A model generated the notes under the pieces. That model saw nothing but the letters and a program-made list of their open reading frames with translations, was not told the DNA's origin and ran no database searches. Shown here piece after piece: positions 1 to 11,898 of a DNA stretch of 64,000 nucleotides. Within the stretch, counting starts at the first letter, position 1, and each line of letters starts with the position of its first letter. The translations under genes were made by a program, and so were the position numbers. This DNA comes from Phaonia tiefii (Eukaryota; Arthropoda; Insecta; Diptera; Muscidae): contig OZ008370.1 of the NCBI GenBank assembly GCA_963931995.1, positions 9,733,396-9,797,395 on the forward strand. The letters run 5' to 3'.

Positions 1-880
1 GGCTTTGTACTTTTCGGTAGAATTTACGGGCCTCATTTTTTCTTCTGTAAGATACAATTCTCCTACTCCCGCGCTTTCTCCACAGCCGCTTTTTCTTCAT
101 AAGCAAATTAGTTTCCTCTCTCCGCTTTTCCTTATACCGCATTGCCGCGGTTTGCGCAGCAACTGACTGAAGCATTACCATACGTGCAGCGTTCTTTGAA
201 TCACTTGCCATGCGGCACTCCTCATCATACTATGGTTTGTCGTTAAGCGGTTTTTCATAACCAAGTACCGTCTCCGCAGCAGAGTGAGTAGAGTGGGAAA
301 TTTTCTTCCACTGCGCTTCAGGATCATAAGGCGGGGGTGCGTGTTGCGTCAGTGGCTGATTGAGCTTCTCTACATAGACCGTGTCTATCTCTGGCAATTG
401 CAACTTTCCATTGTCCGATATCTCTCGTCTCGTACACCGTTCGCTCTGCTTAACCTTGCGCGAACCTTTCCTGCAAACAGGTAGTGATCCGAATCGATAT
501 TAGCACTTCGAATCTCACCTCACGTACGTCCATTACACTGGAGGAGTGCCTTCCATCAATTACCAGGCGATCAATCTGGTTCTTCGTCTGTTGATCAGGG
601 GATATGCAAGTAGCCTTATGGATGCCTTTCGGTTGGAGTCTCGTACTACTGACAACCATGTCTTCACCGTGACAAAATCGAATAGTCTCATTCCGTTATC
701 GGAAGTGATGGCGTGTAGACGGAATTTACCGATTGTTGGTTTAAAAACAGTTTCTTGCGAGTTTACCATTAAAATCACCTAGAAAAATCTTAATGTCACG
801 GCCAGGGCAGCGGTCGTTTGTGCCCCCAGGCGCTCATCGAACATGTCCTTGATGTCATAGTCCTTTTCCCCCATCGAGCG
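1..880 (-). mobile_element. RTE-type LINE fragment, endonuclease region (degenerate)
   Basis: Minus-strand frames read TIGKFRLHAITSDNGMRLFD and, after a frameshift, KNQIDRLVIDGRHSSSVMDV followed by a DSD-like region, which are conserved landmarks of the apurinic-like endonuclease of RTE-clade LINEs. Positions ~1-450 are the linker toward the reverse transcriptase. Several stops and frameshifts make it non-functional. It is cut by the left edge. Confidence 0.8.
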
Positions 881-1134
881 TGTTCACAAATTTGCAATAT
901 GTTAAAGTATTTCGCCCTTATGCGGATGGTTTCCAAACGGGCATAAGTCAAGGGGGTGGAGCCGTGAGACTACATGTCGCAGTCGACCACCAACTACGTG
1001 AAAGGGTATTCAATAGTTAAATTCATGCTCAATACTAGGCATACACTTAATCCATTACGTAGACCTGTTTTGCGCTCTATAAGTTCGGGAGAAAGCTGAA
1101 GATTCTTAAAAGGACATCCAGTGTTCTTAACACT

Positions 1135-2075
1135 GTTCCCATATAGTTTCTTCAAACTAGGTATTGTATCACCTGAGAGGTGCCGATGGTCTAGCTTTAG
1201 GCTGTTATTAAAGGTTGATGTCTTCGCTAAATGAGATGTTGATCACATAATCTGCTGGAACGAATAGGTTGTTGTAGACGGTGATTCAGTCAAGAAATGG
1301 AATGTACTTGCTATATACAATCGAGAGCTAGAGAGGTTTTAATTAAAACCGCTTACTGTAGACAACATACATGATACAAATTAATTGTATGACAATTATA
1401 TTTTCTATATTAATTTGAATTCCCTCTACAAATGAAAATTCAAAAAACCTTAAATACCATTGGCAATTGTACTCATTTTTAAAGGATTTCTTTGATATTG
1501 GCAGTTTTCGTTTTCAAATATGTTATATGAACGGGTTTATGAATTTGAAAGTACTACGAGGCAACACTAATCGAAGTCATAAACCTTTACATATAAAATA
1601 CTTAAAAAAAAGAATTGCCAGCAGTCAAACAAATACAAAATATCAAATACACACTCAAATTTCACTACAATTGGCATACGATTCCTCAACCTTTACTTGA
1701 ATTGCTTAAGAAAATGGAAATTCAAAATTTTTTAATTGTCATTACGAACGAATTGTCATTACGAATGATTCTTTTACATTAGCATTAGATAATGTAATGC
1801 AACTTAAAATCGAATGCATATTAAAAAATCCCAACACTGCTTCAAACTAGGCATTTTATCATCTGAGAGGCGGCGATGGCCTAGCTTTAGGCAGTCATAC
1901 AAATATGGTTGCCATCTTCGCTAAATAAATGTTTGGTAATACAACCTGCTAGAATAAAACAGGTTTCTGTAGACGGCGATTCGGAAAACCAATGGAATGC
2001 ACTTGCTACAGAAAGTCGAATGTTTAAAAAGTTGTAATTGAAACCGCGTAATATACACATCGTCGATGGAGTTAT
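1135..2075. repeat. ~235-bp direct repeat, two copies ~700 bp apart
   Basis: 1135-1370 and 1834-2075 share TTCAAACTAGG, GCGATGGCCTAGCTTTAGGC (and variants), ATCTTCGCTAAAT and GTAGACGGTGATTC-type text. The intervening DNA (1371-1833) shows nothing recognisable. Confidence 0.65.
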
Positions 2076-3261
2076 TCAAGCCTTGGTATTCAACATTGTT
2101 GTGAAGGTTGATTAATTGTAAAATTCTAAATGAAACATAATACAAAATGGATTCCAATGGCTACAAGCTTCAGTTAAAATAGCCTTTGTTTTATTTACAA
2201 TTAATTAAAAAAATTCTTAAAGAATTTAATTCTTAAAAATATCATAGCATTAAATCTTTCCTTACCTATTTAGATACTGAGCACATAATTGCCCATTTTA
2301 CCCGAAAAACATGTGACACCTTTACACAATCACCTTAATTCTTGTGAACTGATGTTTCCTTTAGAAACCTTAACCTCAGCTCTGCAGGATTAAATGTTCA
2401 CAATTCGTTCATAACCCTTTTACATATGCAACGCGGATAGGTAAAATCGTACACACACGACCTTTCAACTCTGCCGTAAATATTTACAAATTCGTGTGCG
2501 ATATTCAGGTATTTACACACGTGTGTGCGGTTTCACGTGTGGGCAGAAATTTCCACGAAAACAAATTTCAATACTAATTACAAATATTTACATATCGAAA
2601 TAGTAAATCGCACGAAAGCCAGCGAAACCCATAAAAATATTTTAATATTCTACCGGACGATTTCCAAAAATCACTTCTGCACATCATCACTAATGAGGGG
2701 AAAATCCAATAACCACCACAAAGGGAAAACAACATTTCAAATATTTGCATACAAATGTTATTAATGGAAACAAATGAAAACCGATTCAATAAAATTTAAT
2801 GAAAAATTTAAAATTTCAATAAAATTCCATTAACAGCCTTCAGTTTGTATTCTTATGCTTCAGCTTAATCACTAGAGTCTGCAAGGAAATCTGCGTAAAT
2901 ACTGGCATAATTGTCAGGACGATGCTGATAATAAGCGACATGCAATCAATATCTGTCATCCTCCACTGGTTATCGTCCAATACAAATGACTATCTGGGGC
3001 TTCTAGTATAAATTCTGAGTTTTTTTACAAGCTGACATCACAAAACAGGTGCCAACATGGCCGTGAGATAAGAGAAGGGATATAAAGGACCTCAAGACAC
3101 TAACAAGGACTAAGTTAAATATTCGTCTGATATACACGGGACTGACTGATGTATCAAAAATCCCACGCGTTGTAGTTCCATTAACTCAGATACCAAGCCA
3201 GTGGTATCGAAGGTCAGAAACACCTACAACTAAAGGTTGTATTTTTAAGCGTGATAGAAAT
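2076..3261. other. AT-rich DNA, nothing recognised
   Basis: No conserved coding frame, repeat family or RNA was recognised. A short stretch at 3050-3130 is less AT-rich. Confidence 0.4.
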
Positions 3262-3612
3262 TGAAATTGTAATAACTCATCTTGTCCGGATCAATGTCAT
3301 TCATAAAAACATAAACAAAAAATGGTGCGGTGATGATCTCCATTGTCCGTAACCCGAGGTCCGGCTTCGTTTTTGCAGAAATAGGGTCCGTCGATGACAG
3401 CAGCATCTAAACCACACAAAGAAGTGAATTTTTCTGGATATAATGGAGCCTGTAGGGTCTATTTTGGGTTGATCTCACTCCATATGCGGCAATTTCGTTT
3501 ATTAACAAACAAAATGAGCCTCTTCACTGAACACAATTTTGCGATAAAACATTGGGTCAGTTTCCAAATGCTCAAGAGCACGACAAAGGAACGACGCATA
3601 TGATGGTCTCGT
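3262..3612 (-). mobile_element. mariner (DD41D-like) transposase fragment
   Basis: Minus-strand frames read LETDP, a CSVKRL-shifted VFSEEAH region, VNKRNCRIWSEINPK and YPEKFTSLCGLDAAVIDGPY FCKNEAG-like sequence, which parallel the copy at 25.05-25.49 kb. Both ends are truncated: RTE sequence adjoins the right side. Confidence 0.75.
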
Positions 3613-3636
3613 GGCTTTTGTTCCTGCTATTTCAGA

Positions 3637-4905
3637 TATTCACATTACGACAAATCCTGGTGAAAACCCGCGAAAGATAAATCGACACCTACCACGACTT
3701 TGAAGATTATAAGGCTGCCCTCTATAGCTCGATACGGGAAAAACTGTTTGGGGTACTAGTACAGAGCAAGGTAGTGTAACAGAAGCGGGAACTGTACTCG
3801 TACTAAGGCAAGGTACTGTAAAAGGACACATACTGTCTCAGAACAAGGTACTGTAACAGGACTAAGATTATGCACAATAGAGAACGGACACAGAACAAGT
3901 TGTAGAATATTGTACAGTCAAGGAACTGAGAAAATGTAAGAGTTCTGGCTACTGTAAGAGAGAAGGTTAGAGATCAGACGATAGGACCTTATCAGTCTTG
4001 CTTTAGGCCTGGAAAGTCAACTTTCTATCAGATATTGACATTAAGACAAATCCTGGAGAAAACCCACGAAAAACAAATCGACACCTACCACCTCTTTGTA
4101 GATTGCAAGGCTGCCCTTGATAGCGCGATATGGGGAAAACTGTATCAAGCTACAGAACAAGGTACTGTAACAGAATTGGGTACTACACTAGACTAGAAGG
4201 TACTGTAAGAGGGCTTACACTATCTCGGGACAGCGTACTGTATCAGTGCTAAAATTTTCACAGAATAATGTACTGAAACAGAAGGAAAGTTTTACAATAT
4301 TGTACAGTCACAGATTTGGCGAAATGCAATTATAAAGAAAAATGAAAATATTATCCATGGCTACTGTAACAGAGAAGATTAGAGATCATATGATCGGACC
4401 TTATCAGTGTGACTTTAGGCCTGGAAAGTCAACTATCGACCAGATATGTAAGAGTTCTGGCTACTGTAACAGAAAAGGTTAGAGATCAGATGATCGAACC
4501 TTATCAGTGTGCTTTTAGGCCTGGAAAGTCAACTATCGACCAGATATTGAAATTACGACAAATCCTGGAGAAACCCCACTAAAACTGTAGATTATAAGGC
4601 TGCCTATAAATCGACATCTACCACCTCTTTGTAGACTATAAGGCTGCCTTCGATAGCGCGATACGGGGAAAACTGTACCAAGCTACATAACAAGGCACTG
4701 TAATAGAATTGTGTACTGTACTAAATCAATGTACTGTAAGAGGGCACGTACTGTCTCGGGACAGGGTACTGTAACAGAGCTAAGATTTTCGCAGAATAGT
4801 AAGTTTAGAATAGTAAGGAAAGTTTTATAACATTGTGCAGTCACGGAACTGAGGAAATGTAAAAGGTCTGGCTACTGTCACAGAGAAGGTTGGAGATCAG
4901 ATGGA
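3637..4905 (+). mobile_element. RTE LINE reverse-transcriptase fragment, locally triplicated
   Basis: Copies of one RT segment (FRPGKST, then QILEKTHEKQIDTYHLFVD, CKAALDSAIWGKLYQA) begin near 3637, 4035 and 4540. They are separated by DNA with many degenerate TACTGTAACAG words. Each unit is ~400-500 bp and broken by stops. The FRPGKS motif and the family resemblance place it in the RTE clade, like the copies at 30.3 and 43.1 kb. Confidence 0.78.
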
Positions 4906-6039
4906 AATTACATGTTGGTTTTTGAAAAAAAGAATTTATACTTTTATATTACTCTGTTCCCCTCAGGGATTCTACGTCCCTGCCGTGCAATTATAAAGAA
5001 AAATGAAAATATTATCCATAAAGTACTTCTCCAGTACACTTTAATTTATTGCATATGCTATACTATCAACTTCCTTACATTTTATCTTTTTCTTTCTGCA
5101 TTAATTTTCACTTTATTTCCATCATATCCACACATCCATTGCAGTGGAAAGATAGGGGAGGCTTCAGATAAGAAGAAGAAAAACGACCAAGTGGCGTTTT
5201 CTCTCATTTGTAATCATATTTACGACGAAAAACAAGTGAAAAGCAAATGAAATCGAAAAAAAATACAGCACCAACTAAAGCAGTGACATATTACATCCCG
5301 TTGTAAAATATCAACATCATTGTCAACATAAGCCATGTTATTTGCAACGGCATCAAGGGACCGCAACACAGCAACAAGAGTCGCTGCTAGCAACAAGAGT
5401 CATTGCTAGAGTAAAAAACAGCAAAAGTTGCAGCAAAAGTAACAGCATCAACAATAGGTGCCTTATTGCTACTAATAGTATCAACAACAGAGTCTGTTGC
5501 TGCCCCAACATTGTCGCACAGTAGGATGTAATGCCAATGACATTTTATACTCCCTCAAAATTGGGGTATTTATCGATAGTCTCCAGAGATAAGGTCAAAG
5601 TAATGAAAAACCATTATGGTTCCATCATTTCCAAACAACACAACGTCATGCACTTCCCCCCTTTGCATTCTGATGCACTTGCATCACACATTCCATAGTG
5701 GACAACTTTGAGCCATGTAAGTGACGTACTCGTACACACACACTCACTGTTGGGCATTGCTAATGCAACAGCCACCAATATGCAATCGATTTCTGTGTGT
5801 GTGTATTTTTTTTTTCATTTCACAAGATTGTGGCCGAATAAGAGGAAAATTAAAGTTAAAAAAGGATTTAAATAAAATGTATTGCACAAATATGGGCCAC
5901 GGTATCGTCAGGAAACCAGGGGCTTTTAAAACTCATACCATGGTAAAGGAGAACATACCGGATGTTAAACATCATAATGTATATCCTATAAATACAACAA
6001 TTTCAAAATACAATTTAAAAATATAGAAATTCTTAAACC
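4906..6039. other. Intergenic; CAA-rich patch
   Basis: The 112-codon frame at 4912-5250 is Phe/Ile/Tyr-rich and looks like AT-driven chance. 5340-5520 is rich in CAACA/CAAAAG words. Nothing else is recognised. Confidence 0.4.
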
Positions 6040-6450
6040 CTAAATTTCAAAATTAACCATTTAAGTTTCAACATTTTCTCTCAAATTTTAGAAATTATAA
6101 CGAACTTACGATTTATCGTGCTTAGTCCTTTACCTTACTTAAAGTTTTAAATCAGAAAATAAAAATTAATTTACAACTTAGGAATTTAAATTTCAAAATT
6201 TCATTGGAAATTTAAAGTTTGGCACGGATTTACGATATATCCCATTTAACGAATTCATTTTGTTATTGCAATGTTATCAATAATATCTCAAATTTTGTGT
6301 ATTACTATAGCGAACAAACAATTTAAGACTAAACAGTAAAATTAAAATGAATTTAAAAATAAGCAATTTAAATTTCAAAACTTCATTTTAAATTTAAAAT
6401 ATTGGTAGGAATTTACGATATATCCCATTTACCGAAGTTTTGTTTACTAT
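6040..6450. repeat. ~180-bp tandem repeat, two clear copies
   Basis: ACGATATATCCCATTTA at 6233 and 6415 follows similar AAATTTCAAAA(A/C)TTCATT stretches; a weaker unit precedes at ~6106. AT-rich, non-coding. Confidence 0.6.
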
Positions 6451-7276
6451 AGTAATGCAACCAAGAGTATTAATAGTACTCTTTGACATTAGTACTTCTT
6501 TTTCATGCGGTATACAACTCTAAACTTCACAATTATTCGATATTAGACACATCTAGTATTACTCGATGATGTCTACTTTTGAGCGTTTACAATCAGATGC
6601 ACTTGAATTAAGCCGCCTATCGGTCATTTATAGCAGTTACAAAGCCATTGTATTCATAAACCTTTCTCTAACGCCATCTAGCGTCTGCTAGATGCATCAC
6701 ACAGTTTTTTAGCTAATTCATCTACCGTTCGTGGTAAGATCGTCAACGGTAGCCTTCAACTCACATCTCCATATGTACACTCAAATGTTAGTTTAAAATA
6801 CCGCAGATGGTTATTGTGGTTCAAATGTTAGCTTGACATATACCACACTTTCATTTAACATTCAAATGTTAGTTCAGTGAAAACTATAATTTGACTGACA
6901 CCAGATTGTTGGTGGTGTGTATTGCAATTTAGTTATTCTAACAGATCGGTTAAGCTAAGGAAAAGATGATGGAAATACCATGGATGGTGAAATATAAGTG
7001 GTGGATTTGAAACTCTAGGGAAATTTCCAACAATGGTGGAAATTTCCCTGAAAACGAAAGCCACTGAAAAAACTATTTAACCATGTCTCTTTGTCTTTTG
7101 TATTGTCAAAAAATGTTAAAAGCGATATCCTTTCCATTATCTATATTTTATTTTTAAATTCAAACAGCAGAATTGCAGAATTCACTCGTATCCGAGTGAA
7201 AAATTGTCGCACCGAAACAGCCTTTGACATCTGGTGAAAATAGTGAGTAATTGAATACAGCAGCTATGGTTTTTCC
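6451..7276. other. Intergenic, short direct repeats
   Basis: TCAAATGTTAG occurs three times (6781, 6821 and 6870 regions). CTACCGTT...AACGGTAG forms a small inverted repeat at ~6721-6751. No gene. Confidence 0.4.
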
Positions 7277-7938
7277 AAAAACGATGTACTAAAGTAGACA
7301 GCCAAAATTTATCTCCACTCGAATGCCAACAAACAAAGCGAGTGAAACCTTAATCATATTCTCCTCTCTCTCTGTCTTACTCTCTTCATTGAATATTCCT
7401 ATACATGAACAGCTTTTTGAAAATGGTGTTGTATATAAAGAAACTATACAAATTCCAACCATGTTGAAGTAAACTTACATAAACTATGCAAAAAATAATA
7501 ATAATCAAGAAATGACGCGAGAGAGTAATGCGTTTTAGTGAATTGTGACCTCTTTTTGGTTCTCTTTTACGAGGGTTGCCAAATTTCGCAAATCTACTGG
7601 TCGTCTACTTCTTAAATTAGACGACAAGAAGATGTGCGCAACTTGGCAACCCTGGTAAAAGAGAACCAAAAAGTGCTAGGAGTTCACTCAAACGCATTTC
7701 TCTCTCGAGTCATATCTTGCTTATTTCATACTTTTTGCATAGTGTATGTAATTTTACTTCAACATGGTTGGAATTTGTATAGTTATATATAATAACACTA
7801 TCAAAAAGCTGCTCGTTTATTGAAATATTCAATGAAGAGAGTAGGAGAGAGAGTAGAGAAGTACTAGGGTTTCACTCGTTTTGTTGGTTGGCATTTGAGT
7901 GAAGAGAAATTTTGACTGTCTACTTGCACATCGTTTTT
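7277..7938. mobile_element. Foldback (long inverted repeat) element, ~660 bp
   Basis: Two ~310-bp arms are inverted copies: AAAAACGATGTA at the left end pairs with ACATCGTTTTT at the right. Internal landmarks pair too: CATTGAATATTC with GAATATTCAATG-type sequence, CCAACCATGTTGAAGTAAA with TTTACTTCAACATGGTTGG, and AGGGTTGCCAA with TTGGCAACCCT. The loop is near 7600-7630. It encodes nothing. One arm of a related element is at 49.4-49.8 kb. Confidence 0.85.
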
Positions 7939-7964
7939 GCTAATAATTACACAGTTGTGGTCAG

Positions 7965-8332
7965 GGTCGCCAGTTTTTTTTTTTTTAGGCGAAATCCACG
8001 AATTGTTATTTTTAATCCCCGAAAATCCCCCAAAAGAGGTAAAATCCCCGGAAAAATCCGCATAGTTTTCAAGGAAGTTCGAGAAAGTTTTAAAATTAGA
8101 ATTTATTTAAAATTCAGTTTAACGAAATGAAAACTTAAATATTGAAAATTTTTTGCTTTGATTTAGCTAGTGCCATATCAGAACTTTCAAACAATGATAC
8201 AAAAGAAGCGCTTTTAATACATCTTAAATTTTCATCCCCAAAAAATCCCCAGATCCCAACACCAAAAAACCAATCCCCTATTTTGAAAAAAAATCCCCAA
8301 TATGGGGACAAATCCCCTAAACTGACAACACT
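7965..8332. mobile_element. Small MITE-like element adjoining the foldback
   Basis: The left end GTCGCCAGTTTTT...GGCGAAATCC and the reverse complement of the right end (GTTGTCAGTTTAGGGGATTT) are similar, giving ~25-bp imperfect inverted ends. The interior is AT-rich with repeated AATCCCC words on both sides. No coding capacity. Confidence 0.45.
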
Positions 8333-9280
8333 GGCTGTGGTGGATTGTACGCTCATGTGAAGTGGTGAAATCAGTGGTGATTTCTTTCTGGTTGAAGAAT
8401 TTTCTAAACGCGTCATCGAAAATTTGAACCGTAAAATGGTCTATGTTCTCCTTAGTTACATTTAACATTAGAAAATATTTTAAATTATGACTGAATCATC
8501 GATTATGTGTACTGCGAATAATTACATATGTGATGGGTGTACGCATTTGATAAGGATTTCTTTGCAGAAGGTTGAAGAATTCGCTAAACATGAAAGCAGC
8601 TGGAAATTACTAGATTATTGTAGACATTATTGTATTCTAACGCTGGGGACAGTCTGTCTATAAATTTTTGTTTTTATTTATTATTAGATTTGCTGGTCTG
8701 TAAGGATTGTCCGCCATAAATATGAATAAATAAATAATAATCCAAACCGAGCACATCGTCGAGTAATTGTGAAAGCCTTGACCGTTAATATTGAATATCG
8801 AAAAATTATGAAGTGATAGAAATTGTAAATAAAGTCACTACTATTCGGCATATTTTGTCATCCACCACTAAACAAATTTGTCGACTTGTTTGTAGGGGGA
8901 GCTGCTAAAACTCGCTTAGTTCCCCACACAAAGTTGTCGAAAAAAATAGTTTAGTAGGGGATACAAAATCATGCCAGTTGTCATTATCATAATTTACGAA
9001 GAACCCGGTTATAGTAGCCATTTCGTATGGGGAACTACGTGAATTTAAATGATGCTTCTAAAAATCCAACAAGTGGAATGAAAATATAGTTTAACTGGGA
9101 CAACAAAAAAATACCAAATTTTTGCATTAAATGAAATTTAAAAGATCTTTTTGTGACTTCTTTATAGTAACCAGAAGAAGCTTTTAGTTCCATTGAGTAG
9201 AATGGTTTAGTAAAAATCTTTAAGTTTAGCTGATTGGTTCTTATTATCTAAATAGGTAAAATCGTATTCAATTCACTTAC
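8333..9280. other. Probable intron, nothing recognised
   Basis: Downstream of the 9281-9444 exon on the minus strand. No next exon, repeat family or RNA gene was recognised. Confidence 0.35.
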
Positions 9281-9444
9281 CTTATATCTTGTCTTAACGA
9301 TTGATCGCCTAATAGTAGTTCAAAACCGCCTCTTGATATGCTGCTATTTGGACTATAGTTAAGTTGCGTTAAATTATTTGACAAACTACTTGTATTCAAT
9401 TGTAAAATATCATCTGTCTCCTCGTCATCATCGTCACTTAGTAA
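9281..9444 (-). CDS. Third coding exon of the same minus-strand gene
   Basis: A T-rich tract ending AATTTCAG precedes 164 bases that read, in phase 0, LLSDDDDEETDDILQLNTSS, then a Ser/Asn-rich part, and end GDQSLRQDI plus two bases (AG) before the donor GTAAGT. The phase-0 start fits the phase-0 end of the 479-codon exon 2.45 kb away, and the acidic, Ser/Asn-rich composition resembles that exon. The next exon must begin by completing an Arg or Ser codon; none was recognised between here and position 1, so the 3' part of the gene probably lies beyond the window's left edge. Confidence 0.78.
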
Positions 9445-10161
9445 CTGAAATTAAAAAATAAAAAAAATATTATATAAAGTGTTTCTGAAATTATTTAATA
9501 GAAGTTTGGAAAAAATAGGTCGTATAATAAAAAAATGATACATCATGATTTTATTAAAGATTTTGAAAGATGCAAAAATTAGCCTATGACCTGATAACTT
9601 TTGTGTTATACTAAAAAAAATATAATTACCATTACATCCCATGAAGGTACTGGTTCAAGTCCCAGTATAGGAAATCACAACAATAAAAATTTAAAAAGTA
9701 TTTTTTAAATGGTTAACTCAGCTGATATTCGACACCGAGCCACACTCCAGTAGCTGTTTTCTAGTCCAACATGCTATCATCTTGATAATTAAAAGTAGAA
9801 AATGTACTGAAAAGTGGTCAAGGATGAAGTACTTCTACTTTATCACAACACCATGTCAAATGGAGATGAAATTTTACTCAGAAGTGTCAAAATTTTAAGC
9901 ATTTGACTAAAGAATGTTCTTCGTAATATTTATGAAACAATTTACATTAAGAATTCTTCATCAATCCTATGAACTTTTCACAAACATTTTTTAAAACTTT
10001 CATACAAGTTTACGAACTTACGAAACGAATACATAAAAAGGTTTTATAAAATATTCTTCATTACTTGCACGGAAAACTGGTTTCTCCATACCATGTGTTG
10101 GGTGCCAGTATTATTCGTTGAGGATCTGTATCTAGATAGAAAATAGCGATACGGTATGCTG
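9445..10161. other. Intron sequence
   Basis: AT-rich; a possible SINE-tail scrap (ACCATTACATCCCATGAAGG) lies near 9628. Otherwise nothing recognised. Confidence 0.4.
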
Positions 10162-10890
10162 CACTGAAAAAAAGGTTCATCAAATTTATGTATGCGATCC
10201 ACAATTTGATGAAATAATTCCTTATTTTCCAACCTACGACAAATTAAATTAAATTGATGAAGAACATTTCATCAATCTTTTCTCAGTAGTTTACGTTGAT
10301 TCAACGGCAATGCTATATCAAGTTGATGTAAATTTTCCATCAGGTCGATGTCATTTTTCATCAAGATGATGTAAATTTTTCACCATTTTGATGTGAATTG
10401 TTCACCAATTTGCTGTTAACAGTTTATCAATTATATGTAAAGTTATCATCAATTTGATGTAAGTTTGTCATCAATTTGGCGTAAAATGGTCATCATTTGG
10501 TCATCACCATCAAATTGTTTGCTAATGAGTAGCCAAACTCTTTTGAATATTTTTCATCCTACAAAATCCACAATAACTGAATAATGTTTGCTACCCATGG
10601 CAATATTTTCTATTGTGAATTTATTTTAAATTTTTTACTACATTTTTTCTCTTTCTCTTTATTTTTCCAATACAACGTTCATATTTTGAATCGATCCCAT
10701 TAATTATTTCCAAATTCCAATGATGAAGATTGATGCAAAAAATAGCATCAATTCAATGACGGTGATAAGGTTGAAGAAACTCACAATCTTCAAATTGAAG
10801 AACATTTTCAATGAATTGACGAAATTTGGCATCAATGCAATGAAGAACAACTGATGATCATCGGTTTGATGCAAAGATTTTCTTTCAGTG
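10162..10890. mobile_element. MITE-like element with CATCAA-periodic interior
   Basis: The ends CACTGAAAAAAAGG and TTTTCTTTCAGTG are imperfect inverted termini. Between ~10310 and 10520 the words CATCAATTTGATGTAA and variants repeat about every 28-32 bases. No coding capacity. It lies in the 11.9-9.4 kb intron. Confidence 0.6.
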
Positions 10891-10929
10891 TAGCGATCCT
10901 ATAATTCGATGACACGTTTCATAACATCT

Positions 10930-11275
10930 ATGAAATATTTTCATAAACATCTTTTCATAGATTCTACGAATATTTTTCATTGATTTCATTGATTTTTTCA
11001 TTGAAATTTGCATAGATGATATAAACCACTTCATACAGTTCATTTTATAGAATCTATGGAAATATGTCATAGATATTATAAACAAATTTCAGAAATCCTG
11101 GTTCATAGAATCTATGGAAATGTTTAAAAGATGTTATGAACAAATTTTATAAATTCCTGTTCATAGAATCTACGAAAATGTTTAATAGATGTTACGAATA
11201 AATTTCATTAATTTCTTTTTATACGATTCAAGAAAAAGTGTCACAATATCTGTGAAATGTTTCTTTGGTTGTAAT
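10930..11275. repeat. 58-bp minisatellite
   Basis: A unit with TCATAGAATCTATGGAAATG and ATGTTATGAACAAATTT recurs at ~11045, 11103 and 11161, with diverged copies either side (58-bp period). It occupies the intron next to the CATCAA element. Confidence 0.72.
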
Positions 11276-11463
11276 TTAATGAGGGTGTTCATAGAATCTG
11301 TCCGTCAGTGGTGGAAAGGACAATACATGAGAACGTGGGTTCGATCGCAGTTCGAAACATCTGACATTTCTTTCCACGACGTCCATCTCGTCTAGTAAAG
11401 GCTACATTGTCGACAAATTAGTCATGAAAAAGATTTTTAAAAACCCGTTTGGAACCTGAGTAC

Positions 11464-11634
11464 AACAAACAAACACATATACTAACCTACTAATCATTGT
11501 GTCTCAAACATGTAATATTGAATAGCAAACACAATTTGTTTGCACACAAGTATACTATATTTGGGATAAGCTACAAACACGTAATATTTGCATCCAAACA
11601 ACAAAAACAAAAAGGACACATTTTTCAGCCTGTA
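11464..11634. mobile_element. CACGCTGAAAA-family partial copy
   Basis: ACTAATCATTGTGTCTCAAA, the CAAACACAATTTGTTTGCAC block and a TTTTTCAGCCTGTA end match the family's left half in reverse orientation. It directly adjoins an AACCTC-palindrome element at 11640. Confidence 0.65.
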
Positions 11635-11639
11635 GTTGT

Positions 11640-11885
11640 TTAAAAAATAGGTTGTAGCAACCGTAAATTCGCTTGTTGCCCCTGAAATGTAGTTGCCTCA
11701 ACCGAATTGAGGTTACCAAGACTGGCAGTAGTCCCCACAAGTGAAATTCAGTTGAAACAACCTCTAATAGAGTGTGACAAAAACTAATAAGGTTGTGGCA
11801 ACCAGTTAATCAGCTGCTGCTGATACCTACATTGGTTGTGGCAAACGCCAAATTCGGTCACGCCAATTTCGGCTATTTTTCTGGG
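11640..11885. mobile_element. AACCTC-palindrome element
   Basis: AGGTTGTAGCAACCGTAAATT at one end (first 20 bases quoted as a family mark) and ATTTCGGCTATTTTTCTG at the other. The interior has repeated GTTG...CAAC inverted words (GGTTGTGGCAACC). It abuts the donor of the large coding exon, 8 bp from GTAAGT, so it sits in the 11.9-9.4 kb intron. Confidence 0.6.
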
Positions 11886-11898
11886 TGGGTGTACTTAC

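Noticed and set aside
4912..5250. 112-codon frame
   Set aside because: AT-driven Phe/Ile/Tyr composition with no domain, splice context or promoter.
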